Assembly: GCF_963583255.1 (NCBI RefSeq)
Contig: NC_084813.1
Location: forward strand, 11,394,001 to 11,458,000
DNA: 64,000 bases
Direction of reading: 5' to 3'
Origin: Pyrus communis
Lineage: Eukaryota > Streptophyta > Magnoliopsida > Rosales > Rosaceae
The number at the start of each line of letters is the position of its first letter. The first letter of the stretch is position 1. The position numbers were made by a program, and so were the translations under genes. Under the pieces are notes generated by a model, which was given only the letters and a program-made list of their open reading frames with translations, had not been told where the DNA came from and did no database searches. Positions 24,152-35,251 of the stretch are shown here, piece after piece.

Positions 24152-26249
24152 TCATAGGAGCATATTTAGGCGACTTAGTTAGCTTTTTTTCTTACTTTTA
24201 TGTTGTTAGTTCATAGTTATTTTAGTATTTTAAGCTATTTTCATGTGTTTATAGGTTCATTTGGCTAAGGTAGCAAGAATGTGCATTTTGGAGCCTTTTG
24301 GAGCAAAATTGGACTTGGAATGGATAACATATGCTTGGAGCAAAAGGAATGGACGAAATTGAAGTCCTAAAGATGTTAGGATTCCTAATCGAAGAAGGAT
24401 TCCTAATCAAAGAAGGATTCCTACTTGAAGTAGGAAAGTTAGGCCAAGGTTTCCTATTTTGGTTTGACCTTTCCTAATCCTAAAAGACCTTAAGTTCCAG
24501 CAACATTGAAGACTCTTATACATTTTAGGACACAAATAAGCCTTCCTTGCACCCTTACTGTCATTGCCAAGCATTGCCTGTACTTGCCCTTTCCTTGCCA
24601 TGCAAGGGGAATGGTTATTCCCTATTTTGTGTCACAATATCACATTCCTCTTTCACCATATTCAAGGTTGCACCTTACATACCTATTCTATCCTAAATCC
24701 TTGCCTTATTTCAGCCTTAAAACACATTCCCTTTCTTACTCTTTATTGGCCGCAAGTTTCCTTCCCTTTTCCCTTTGATTTCTGACTTTATGTTTCTTTT
24801 TCCTTGTGGATTTGGGGTCTAATCCTTTCCTAAACTATGTAATAAAATTTAGGATTCTTTCCTTCAAATAAATAACCAATGTCGCACCCTTAGAGAACCC
24901 TAATCACGCATTCATACAACCTGCCATCCTTCATTCTGACCATCAACCTTTGCCGCAGCTTTCAACCTTTCTTCCACCATTCTCATACTTCCATACCTTC
25001 ACCCAAATACCCATACATCATCCCTAACCTTTGCCGCACCCCCCTACCAACTTAAATCCATTCATAACCCAGAAATCCATCCAAAATCACCCAAGAACTC
25101 TTGTGCCGCAGCTTTGCAAGGAAGAAGAGGAGAAGAAGAAGCCTTGGACGTTTTGCATTCAAGTTGGAGTGTTGGAACATATTTAGGTGTAATCTATCTT
25201 TTGTTTTCAATGTTTAATTCAAGTTTTCTTTGTTTTGTTGTGAACATGAGAGGCTAAACTCGTTTTAGCTAGGGGAGACTTTGAAACCATGATTATGTTT
25301 ATGATATGAATTGATTAATTCCAGTTGTCATTTCATAAATTGTGAATGCAATTTACTTAACCGTTTGATGGATAACTTATTCTTGTATGTTGATTAAGGA
25401 GGCCTACTTAATTTGCATGCTTGAATTTGGTGCTAGAATATAAGGGAGTTTCGCATAATCGTTACAAACTTATATTCACAAGTAGTTAAGGTTGTTTTCA
25501 CAATCATGTTAAGTAAATTCCTAGCATGAGTATCATGATGTCATAGTTACCAGTGTTTTGTCAATACTTATGATTTTCATAGAACGTAATGATCTTGATT
25601 GTATCTCTATTATGATGTCATGTAGGGAACTTTTGAAGAATGCTTTGGGTTGTCTTATGATGTCATCCAATCCAATAACTAAAGGAGAATCTGAGGGTTA
25701 ATTAGTGATGTCACGGTTAATCTGGGGTGTTGAGGTTCATGGTTTATCGAAAAAGCAACTGGAAATCAATTTGTGTTTGAATGTATCATGTGTGGAAAAG
25801 AATTCTCTAGCTAGTTAATCATCCATAGTTTTTCTCAAATTCGTCCAAATCCTATTTAAGTCTCTTAGTTACTTGTCTTTACCTTAATTTCATCAAAAAC
25901 CCAATCCCCTTTACTTACTTGTGTCAAATATGTCCTTTTGAGTGTTTTTGAGTATTTTGAGTCAAAATCAATTCTATTTTCGTCCAAATTAAGTCCTAGA
26001 GTCTAGTTTGAGTCTATTTGATTGTTTTGTGTTGTTTTGAGTCTTTTGAGTTTGTTTTGAGTCATATAAGTCTAGTTAAGAGTCTTTGAGTCTTTTTAAG
26101 TGTTTTTAAGTCTAGTTTTGTATCTTTGAGTCAGTTTTTATTAGATTAGCAATCCCTCCTAATCCTTGACCTAGAACGATCCCTACTTACAACTTTACTA
26201 CAATTATCAATAAGAGGGTTTAATTTGAGTGTTATCTTTTATCACATCA
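24152..26249 (+). mobile_element. Solo LTR U inserted in R gag
   Basis: An LTR of about 2098 bp starts TCATAGGAGCATATTTAGG (terminal TG mutated to TC) and ends ATCACATCA. The flanks are GTTTT (24147-24151) and GTTGT (26250-26254), a five-base duplication with one mismatch. R gag reads on directly from one side to the other. No internal region or primer site is attached, so it is a solo LTR left by LTR-LTR recombination. It contains the inverted repeat TTCCTACTTGAAGTAGGAA at 24418-24436. Confidence 0.9.
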
Positions 26250-27045
26250 GTTGTGCGTTCAAGGCTCGATTTGCAATTAAGATCTTGGCAGCCACCGGTG
26301 TTTTGTCAACCAAAGCATCTCCCACTGAAGCATCTAGCATTTGTCTCTCAATTGGAAGGAGTCCCTCGTAGAAATATTGAATTAAAAGCTCTTCCTTCAT
26401 TTGATGTTAAGGGCATGATGCAACTAGAGTCTTGAAACGTTCATAATACGCTGGAAAGGATTCTCCTTGGCTTTGTTGAATGCCACTAATTCTCTTCCTC
26501 AAGAGAATGACTCTCGAAGTTGGGAAAAACTTCTCTAAGAATGCTCTCTTCATGCTTTCCCAATAAGTGACGGTTCCAGGTGCCAATTCATAGAGCCAAT
26601 CTTTAGCCTTTTCCAAAAGAGAGAATGGTAAGGCTTTCATCTTCAAAATGTTCCCATCGACATTGATGGGTGTCATGCTTGAACATACCACTTCAAACTC
26701 CTTAAGATGCTTGTTTGGATCTTCCATGGAGAGCCCATGGTATTTGGGAATGTGATGCAACAAGCTAGACTTCAATTTGAACTCATCGGTCTTGCCTTGA
26801 GCTACCCTAGGATATTGAATGCATAAGGGCACGACATTGTCTAATCCCGAGGCTGAAAGTTCCTTGATTGTTCGATTATCCGCAACCATGGCTTGTTCTT
26901 CTTTTTCCACTTCTTCTTCTTCAGATTCGGCCTCAGAACTAGGTGGACTAGGTTCTGGATGCCTCCTCTTTCTTCTCAACGTTCGTTCAAAGTCGTCGTC
27001 AAACTCCAATATATGCTCACGAACAGGTTGAGAACTACGAGTCAT
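26250..27045 (-). pseudogene. Element R gag, N-terminal part
   Basis: The Gag start codon is at 27045 ([15 protein letters not shown]). An open stretch covers the acidic N-terminus (SEAESEEEEVEKEE), the conserved [11 protein letters not shown] segment and the Gag core ([29 protein letters not shown]) to SCP. A stop at about 26407 (CAT-to-TAA type change) breaks it before the segment that ends at U. The overlap with the cut end at 24151 confirms one original gag. It assembles the core particle in intact relatives. Confidence 0.88.
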
Positions 27046-27165
27046 AAACACTAACCTATAACAAAGCAAACAAACAAGATAAAATCAGAAAACAAAATAA
27101 AAACACACGGACAGAAAAGAAAAGACACACGGCAATAACTAGGGGAAGATTAGCAATTTTGGTAA

Positions 27166-27183
27166 TCCCCGGCAGCGGCACCA
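27166..27183 (-). other. tRNA-Asp primer-binding site of R (degenerate)
   Basis: The minus strand reads TGGTGCCGCTGCCGGGGA, two mismatches from the tRNA-Asp complement. It lies six bases inside the R 5' LTR edge. Confidence 0.82.
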
Positions 27184-27188
27184 AAATT

Positions 27189-28708
27189 TGATGTGAAAAT
27201 TAACTTGACACACAAATTAAACCCTAATGTTGACAATTATGGTATATATGTAAGTAGGGATCGTTCTAGACCGGGGATTAACTAGGGATGCTAATCAACA
27301 CAAATAAGACTTAAAAACACTAAACTAGACTCTATAGACTCAAAACTGACTTAAAACACTCAAAACAACAACAAACAATCAATTCTAGACCTAACAAGTG
27401 ATTTTGACGAAAATAAGACTTAACTTGACTCAAGAGACTAAAAGAAAACAGATTTTGACTCAAATAACAAGACTTAATGAAAGGGGAATTGTTTTTGACG
27501 AATTTAAAACTTAAAACAGAAACTTTGCATAAAACACTTAATAAGAACGAATTTGGTGAATTAAAAAGGGTGAAAGGCTAGTTAGAGGGTCCTTCTCCAC
27601 ACATGACATATGCATATAAACCAATTTCCAGTTATTATTCCTTTAGACTATGAATGACAATGCCCCAAATTAACCGTGAAAAGCACAAATTAACTTTCAG
27701 ATTTTCCTTAACTTGTTGAATTGGACAGGATACGCATCACAACCAAATTATCCTTATCAAGTTCCCTAACTATGAAAAGCATGATAGAAAGACATATCAA
27801 AGGTCATTAAGTTCTTTGAAAGCCATAAGCATTGACAAGGCATTCGTAACTATGAAAAGCATGATACTCATACCAAGGATTTACTTAACACAATCATGAC
27901 TAGTGACTTCCACTACTTGTGAATATAAGTTCATAACGATTAGGTGAAACCCCCTTATACTGTAGCATCAAATTCATGCATGCAAATTAAGTGTTGACCC
28001 TCAATCAACATACATAAACAAGTTTTAATAACTCAGATAAGAAAATCACATTCAAGACTCAAGAAACAATAATTGGATGTAATCAATTCATATAAAACAT
28101 ATAATCATGGCTTCAAATTCACCTCCAACTATAAAGAAATTAATTCCACATGTTCATCATAATTGAAAACCAAATTAACATAAACATTGAACTAAAACTA
28201 GGATAGAAAGAACCCAGAAACACTCCACACTCCAATGGCAGTTTGCGGCACTCCCTTGGATGGCAGATTGCACGGTACTCTTCTTCTCCTTCCTTCCTTG
28301 CTTGCAGCACTATGGTGATTTAGGTGTATTTAGTGTGAATTATGGTGTTTGATGGTTGAATGTATGAATGAATGAATGAGTGAATGAATGGTTGGTTTTC
28401 TGTGACATAACATGTATATATATGCTAGGGTTTCACGGCAAAGCCTTGCAGAACAAGGATAGGGCACGGCATAAGCTGAATAAGAATAGAATTGTGCAAC
28501 CAAAACCCAAGTGGAATGGGTTAAAGCAACCAGAAACCAAGGGGAATTAGGATAGAAAGGTGTGGCAGACATTAAAGCTTCTAGAAGGGATGTTTTAACA
28601 CAAAATTTTGACTCCAAATCAACAACACATTCAGCAAGGGTGTAGGAAAGGAATTACAACTCCTAATCCACCAAGGAATGGCATATATGCAGCACACAAT
28701 GGATAAAA
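27189..28708 (-). mobile_element. 5' LTR of R, cut by element H
   Basis: Reverse-complemented, this is the downstream part of an Athila-type LTR ending in TTTTCACATCA. It includes a low-complexity GAATGAATGA run near 28360-28390. It stops at 28708, where the LTR of H begins on the other strand. The remaining part of this LTR should lie beyond the other end of H, outside the window in the ancestral order. Confidence 0.83.
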
Positions 28709-30683
28709 TGATAGGAGCATATTTATGCTACTTAGTTATGTTGTTTCCTTGCATTTAGTGAGTTAATTACTATTTATTTCAGTCTTTTAAGTTATTTTCG
28801 TATGTTTTTAGGTCCTAATGACAAAAGGAGCAAGAAAGGGCATTTTTGAGCTAAAATGAGCATTTTTAGGCATGGATTGGATAGCTTAACCATGGAGTAA
28901 AGAGGATGGACGAAATTGAAGTCAAGAAGGGCTAGGAAAGGCTACAAATCTGGTGGAAGAAGTCCAAATGCAAAGAAGATAAGGAAGAAGCAAGAAATAA
29001 GGAACCTTATCCAACCTTATCTTATCCTATCCTAACAAACCTTATCCTTTCCTAACTCTAACATTACCCTATCTTAGCCTATCTAAATTAGGTTGTGCCT
29101 TAAATCTAGCTAATTAGAAGGGATTAGATGCATATTTAAACACTTAGAACAATTTCTAGAAGCTTATCCATTTGTTTTGCCGCATAAACACCATTCCATA
29201 TAGGTTTAGGAATTGCAATCCTCCTTCTACACTTATATCATATGTCCTTGGCCCTTTGGGTTTAGGAATCTGCCCTAAACCATTCCTTCTAGAAACCTTA
29301 TCTCATCCCTACAAAGATGCCGCACCTAACCTTCTAGAATTCCCTAAATCCTAGCCGTGCATTACCTAGTCCATTCCCCATTTGGTTTCTGCCCTGAATT
29401 AACCCTTTTCAATGGGATTGTGCAATCCTTTTCCTTCACTAAGTGTGCCTAATTAGCCTATATAAACAGCCCTATGCCGCACCATTCATTCATCCACTCA
29501 CTTATTCATTCATTCACACTTTCATCCATCAAACACCACAATCCATTCTACACCACCCTAGTGCAGCAAGCAAGGAAGCAAGGAGAGGAGGACTTGTGCA
29601 ATCTGCCATCCAAGGGAGTGCCGTGCATGCCATTGGAGTGTGGAGCGTTTTTCTTGGTTCTTTCTATCCTTAGTCTTAGTTCAATGTTTAAATTTAATTA
29701 TCTTTGTTTTGCGAACATGAGGAACTAACTTCTTTTTAGTTAGAGGAGAATTTGAAGCCATGATTTTATGTTTTATATGAATTGATTACGTCCGGTTATT
29801 ATTTCTTAAGGCATGAATGTGATTTGCTTATCTAAGTTATTAAAACTGGTTTATGTATGTGGGTTGGGGTTTAACACTTAATTTTCATGCATAAACTTGA
29901 TGCTAGAGTATAGGGGGGTTTCACGTAATTGTTATTCGCTTATATTCACAAGTAGTGGAGGTTGCTAGTCACAATCGCGTTAAGTAAATCCTTGGTATGA
30001 GTCTCATGCGTTTCATAGTGATGAATGCCTTGTCAATGCTTATAGTTTTCACAAAACTTAATGACTTTTGATATGTATCTTTGTTATGCATCTCATATAA
30101 AGAACTTGAAAAAGATAATTTGGTTGTAATGTGTTTTCATTCAATCCAATGAAATAAGGAAAACTTGAGGGTTAGTTGTGCAATGCAACTAATTTGGAGC
30201 GTTGTCATTCATGGTCTAAAGGAGTAAAAACTGGACATTGGTTCGTATGCATATATCATGTGTGGAGAAGGACCCTCTAACAAGCCTTCCACCCATTTAT
30301 TTTACTTAAATTCGTTTTTCAAAAGTGTTTCCTATAAAGTTTTTGTTTTGAGTCTAAAATTCGTCAAAAACAATCCCCATTTTATTTAGTCTTCATATTT
30401 GAGTCAAAACTTGTTTTCCTTGAGTCTTTTGAGTCAAGTCAAGTCCTATTTTCGTCCAAAACCCTTATTGAGTCTAAAATTGAGTCTTTTTGAGTATTGG
30501 TCGCTGTTTTAAGTGTCTAAAGTTAGTTTTGAGTCCATAGAGTCTAGTTTAGTGTTTTTGAGTCTTATTTACATAGATTAGCATCCCTTGTTAATCCCCG
30601 GTCTAGAACGATCCCTACTTACATATCTACTACAATTGTCACAAATAGGGTTTAATTTGTGTGTCAAGTTAATTTTCACATCA
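28709..30683 (+). mobile_element. 5' LTR of element H
   Basis: Length 1975 bp, starting TGATAGGAGCATATTTATGC and ending TTTCACATCA. It contains TATATAAACAG near 29460 (TATA-like). T's LTR remnant at 1596-3231 is its closest relative here. The flank before it is TAAAA (28704-28708); the other flank is not in the window. Confidence 0.92.
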
Positions 30684-30688
30684 AATTT

Positions 30689-30706
30689 TGGCGCCGTTGC
30701 CGGGGA
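30689..30706 (+). other. tRNA-Asp primer-binding site of H
   Basis: TGGCGCCGTTGCCGGGGA matches the complement of the tRNA-Asp(GTC) 3' end at all 18 bases, five bases inside the LTR end at 30683. An intact reference for the family. Confidence 0.92.
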
Positions 30707-30836
30707 TTAGCAAACTTGCTAATCCCTTTTGTTTGTGTAGTGTCTTTTTAGTGTCTTTGTGTTTTCTTTTAAGTGTGCCGTGCCTTTTAAATAGATTGCT
30801 GATTTGGTTGTGTTCTTTATTTTTAGGTACTAGTTT

Positions 30837-31839
30837 ATGACTCGTCGTTCTCAACCTATTCGTGCAAACATATTGGATTTTGACGACGATTTTAACGAAC
30901 TTTGAGAAGAAAGAGGAAGCAACCAGAACCTTATCCACCTAGTTCAAGTTCAGATTCCGAATCTGAATTTGAAGAAGAAGAAAGCATGGCGGCGGACAAT
31001 CGAACAATCAAAGAACTTTCGACCTCGGGACTAGACAATGTCGTACCTTTGTGCATTCAATATCCTATGGCCGCCCAAGGCAAGACCGATGAGTTCGAAT
31101 TGAAGTCTAGCTTGTTGCATCACATTCCCAAATACCATGGGTTGTCCATGGAAGATCCAAACAAGCATCTTAAGGAGTTTGAAGTGGTATTTTCGAGTAT
31201 GACCCCCATCAATGTCGATGGGAACATTTTGAAGATGAAGGCCTTTCCATTCTCTCTTCTAGAAAAGGCTAAAGATTGGTTATATGAATTGGCACCCGGA
31301 ACCGTCACTTCTTGGGAAAGCATGAAGCGGGCATTCTTAGAGAAATTCTTCCCAACTTCAAGAGTGATTCTTTTGAGGAAGAAAATAAGTGGCATTCAAC
31401 AAAACCATGGGGAGTCTTTTCCAGCATATTATGAACGTTTCAAGACTCTAGTTGCATCATGCCCTCAACATCAAATGAAGGAAGAACTTTTAATTCAATA
31501 TTTCTACGAGGGCCTTCTTCCAATAGAGAGACAAATGCTAGATGCCTCGGCGGGAAGTGCTTTGGTTGACAAAACGCCCGTGGCTGCCAAGATTTTAATT
31601 GTAAATAGAGCGTTGAATGCACAACAATATGAAGGTGTTGGTCAAAGAGACACCCCACGGCAGCAAGTGAATGAGGTAAGTTCCCAATCTGACATTCAAT
31701 CTCAATTAGCTAATCTTACTTCTATTGTGTCTCAGATGGCCGAAGGAATGAGGATACAAGGACCAAGTGTATGTGGCGTATGTTCTATCCAAGGACATCA
31801 TTCAGACAAGTGCCCTCAATTGATTGAGAATGGGGGATG
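30837..31839 (+). pseudogene. Element H gag, cut by LTR S
   Basis: The start codon at 30837 opens MTRRSQPIRANILDF. A small indel near 30900 ends that frame at 30903, and the Gag reading continues in another frame from 30902: acidic segment, [12 protein letters not shown], core with [17 protein letters not shown] and KAKDWLYELAPGTV, and the zinc knuckle CGVCSIQGHHSDKC near 31770-31811. Apart from that one frameshift the coding is open to 31839, where LTR S begins. The next bases of gag are at 3232-3262 on the other strand. The open remainder suggests H was recent when S inserted. Confidence 0.88.
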
Positions 31840-32938
31840 TGATAGGAGCATATTCATGTGACTTAATTAGCTTGTTCTCGTGCATTTATGTTGTGTTTAC
31901 TTAGCTATTTTAGTGTTTAAGGCTACTTTTGTGTATTTTCAGATTATAAGGCCAAAGTGTGCAAGAAGATGCAAATTGGAGTCTTTTGGAGCGAAAGAGG
32001 AATGAATGAGTTGAAGATTTGAAGAAACGACGAAATCCTACTCCAACGATGAATTCTTACCAAAACGAGGAATCCTACTCAAACAAGGTTTCCTACTTGA
32101 AGTAGGAAAGTTAACCCTAAGTTTCCCGTTTTGGTAACCTTTCCTAATCTAAACGTCCGTATTTTCTAGCCACTTTGTAGACCTTGTAGGTACTTTAGGA
32201 CACAAAACGAAGGCCCTAGGCTCCTTATCCATCCTTGCCGTGTCCTTTTATTTTCTTCCCTTCCCTTGCCGTGCAAGGGAGGGCAATTTTGTCCTAGGGT
32301 TGCACTTAAAACACATGCTTTTAAACCCTAGCCGCACCTTTATATTTATGTTTTAATTTCCTATTTTCGTAAGCCTTTGATTTAATTTTAAATAAGCTAG
32401 GGTTAGTTTTCGGAAATCATACATTTTCCTAACCCTAGCCGACACTACACACATCCACCCTAGATTCTAATCAGCCGTGGCCTCCCATTTTATTATTTGA
32501 CCCTAATTTCAACCTAGCAGCCGCAAAATCCCATTTCTTTTGTCTCATATCATTCAGCCATTCTTTTCCAACATCATTTTTTTCTTCTCTGCCGTGGCCC
32601 CCCCCCCATTTACCATTAACCATAAAAAACCAAAAAAGAAATCAAGGCCGGAGCCACCATTTATATTCTATCATTAGCCGCAAGAATCTACCATTCACCC
32701 TAATTCTAATCCTGCCGCAGCCACCATATATTATTATTTCTTCTCTGCCGTGCAGGTGGCACACCAATTCCAGCCTTCCCCCATCTTCACGCAGCCACCA
32801 ACACCCATTCTCCCATCAGCCGTGCATCCACCCCTCCATTCCAGCCATATTCCACACCTTCACACACCATCTACCAACCTTGCCGCACCACCCAACCTCC
32901 CTAAATCCATCCCTAACCCAGAAAACTATCCAGCAATT
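31840..32938 (+). mobile_element. 5' half of solo LTR S
   Basis: Starts TGATAGGAGCATATTCATGTG and is colinear with the start of the E LTR (62022 on), including TTCCTACTTGAAGTAGGAA at 32090-32108. It ends at 32938 in the LTR middle, abutting the copy 2 5' LTR with CAATT (32934-32938). The second half is at 3263-4363 in opposite orientation. GGATG at 31835-31839 is its left target duplication. Confidence 0.88.
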
Positions 32939-35064
32939 TGATAGGAGCATATTCATGCGACTTAAATGGCTTGTTCCCGTGCATTTACGTTATGTTTCTC
33001 TAGTTATTTTAGTCCTTTATGCTTCTTTTGTGTGTTTTCAGGTTCTAAGGGCTTAGGGAGCAAGAAAGTGCATTTTGAGGCTATTTGGAGCATTTTTGGG
33101 CATGGATTGGATAGCTTAATCATGGTGCAAAGAGGATGGACGAAATTGAAGCCTTGTATGCTCTTTGGGGACATAAAACAAAGGGCCTAGCCCAATCAAA
33201 CAAATCCTTTGAGCCATGGAAAACCTCTAGCCCAAATCAAACATTCTATGCCATGCAAACCAACCTATTTTAGGCCCATTCTATGTACTTAAACCCTAGC
33301 CCTTTAAACTAGCCATATTATGATTTATTCACTTCCATACTCTTCTTTATTCCACATGCATTCACACACATGCACATCATTCACTCACATTTCCTAGCCA
33401 TGCATCACTTTAACCCACATTCACACACATGCAATTACACACACCATCTTCCCCTTTACAAAACACCATCAAAGCCGTGCTTCCCCCTTTGTTCCCACCA
33501 AACACATGCATTCATCAACATATCTAGTTGTCACTCATGCATTACCTACATTCCACCTAATCCACATGCCTTCCCAACAATATAATTGAGCCATCACATG
33601 CACCCAAACAAAGCCAACCTAGCTAACCCTACATCTCATTTCATACACTCTTCCATTTTCAGAAATTCATTCCATTCACAACACAAACACATATCCATAG
33701 CCGTGCATATCCTTCCATTTCTGTGCAGTTTTTCTCCTCCATTGCAGCCACTATCCAACCACTTTCCATCCCTCCAAAACACTTCACATAATCCCCAAAG
33801 CTCACCTTAGACCTTGTGCTACAACAACGAGGAAGAGAAGAGTGCCTAAACGTTCATACAATTCAAGTTTGAGTTGTTGGAATGTTTAGGTGTTTCTTTG
33901 ATTTCAATGTTTAAATTCAATTTTCTTTGTTTTGTAATGGAAGAGAAGAGTGCCTAAACGTTCATACAATTCAAGTTTGAGTTGTTGGAATGTTTAGGTG
34001 TTTCTTTGATTTCAATGTTTAAATTCAATTTTCTTTGTTTTGTAATGGAAGAGAAGAGTGCCTAAACGTTCATACAATTCAAGTTTGAGTTGTTGGAATG
34101 TTTAGGTGTTTCTTTGATTTCAAAGTTATGAGGAACTAAACCCCCCTTTAGCTAGGGGGTGATTCAAAATACATGTTTATACTTGCAATATGAATTGATT
34201 ACTTTCGTTGGAATTTCATAAGTTGTGGATTCAATTCGTTTAACCGTTTGATTGATAACTTATTTATGTATGTTTATTGAGAGTGTACGCTTAATTTTCA
34301 TGCATGAATATGACGCTAGAATATAAGTGAGTTTCACCTAATAGTTACGAACTTATATTCACAAGTAGTGGAGGTTGCTTATAAACAATCGCGTTAAACG
34401 AATTCTTGGCATAAGTTTCATGCGTATTCCATAGTAACGAATGCCTCGTCAACACTTATAATTTTCATTGAACTTAATGATCTTGGTTGAATGTCTCTAT
34501 CATGCGTATTCCATAGTTAGGGACTTTGATTAAGAATAATTTGGTTGTAATGCGTATTCCATTCAATCCAATGAATCTAGGGAAATCTGAAAGTAATTTA
34601 AGCGGACCTAATTAACTTGGAGCATTGAGTTTCATAATTTATCGAAAGACCAACTGAGAATCAATCTTGTATGCAAGTGTAACATGTGTGGAGAAGAACC
34701 CCTTGGCTATTCCATCATCCATATTTTCATCACATTCATATTTACGTTTATTCGTTTTACAATTTGCTTAGTTTATTAACTTGTTTTGTTATTTCAATTT
34801 TCGTCAAATCAAACTCCCCCCCCCCTTATTTTGTTAAGTCTTAATCATTTGATTTGTCTTATTTTATGTTTTTAAGTATTTGGAGTCTTTTGAACTTGTT
34901 TTGAGTCTTTTAGTTTGTCTTAGTGTTTTAAAAGTTAGTTTTATTTATTTGAGTCAAGTGTTTAGCATCCCTAGTTAATCCCCGGTTAGAACGATCCCTA
35001 CTTACATCATTACTACAATTGTCACAAATAGGGTTTAGTTTGTGTGCGTATAATTATCGCATCA
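32939..35064 (+). repeat. 5' LTR of copy 2 with promoter deletion
   Basis: Length 2126 bp. Relative to the 3' LTR of copy 2 it lacks 431 bp (equivalent of about 45399-45829) with ACAT at both edges of the deletion, has one more 108-bp unit (three in all), and has a C run two bases shorter. These three changes account exactly for the length difference (2451 - 431 + 108 - 2). The deletion removes the TATA-like box found at 45794-45801. Confidence 0.95.
33833..34156 (+). repeat. 108-bp LTR minisatellite, three units
   Basis: Units start AAGAGAAGAGTGCC at 33833, 33941 and 34049, an exact 108-bp period. The 3' LTR of copy 2 has two (46028, 46136), the 5' LTR of copy 1 has two, and the 3' LTR of copy 1 has one. 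It lies just downstream of the predicted promoter, so it would fall in the transcribed leader. Confidence 0.93.
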
Positions 35065-35069
35065 AATTT

Positions 35070-35087
35070 TGGCGTCGTTGCCGGGGA
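35070..35087 (+). other. tRNA-Asp primer-binding site, copy 2
   Basis: TGGCGTCGTTGCCGGGGA, one mismatch from the exact tRNA-Asp complement, five bases after the LTR. The same mismatch in copy 1 shows it is fixed in this lineage. Confidence 0.9.
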
Positions 35088-35251
35088 TTGGCAAATTTGC
35101 TAATCCCTTATCTTGAGTCTTGTTTAAATTGTTTAGTTTCTGTTTTGTTTTAATTTTTTTTTGCACCGTGTGTATGTGTTTTGTTTTTTTTATGCCAAGT
35201 CTATTAAGTTGATTACTTATCTTGTTTACTCTTGTGTGTAGGTACTAGTTT
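35088..35251 (+). other. Leader between primer site and gag, copy 2
   Basis: A T-rich, short untranslated leader ends TTAGGTACTAGTTT-like just before the gag ATG, a segment also seen ahead of H, D and R gag. No feature of its own recognised. Confidence 0.6.

Noticed and set aside
28360..28400. GAATGAATGA run as a regulatory repeat
   Set aside because: A short imperfect microsatellite in the R LTR; it varies freely in related LTRs.
33833..34156. CRISPR-like direct repeats
   Set aside because: The 108-bp units are adjacent, with no spacers, inside a plant LTR.
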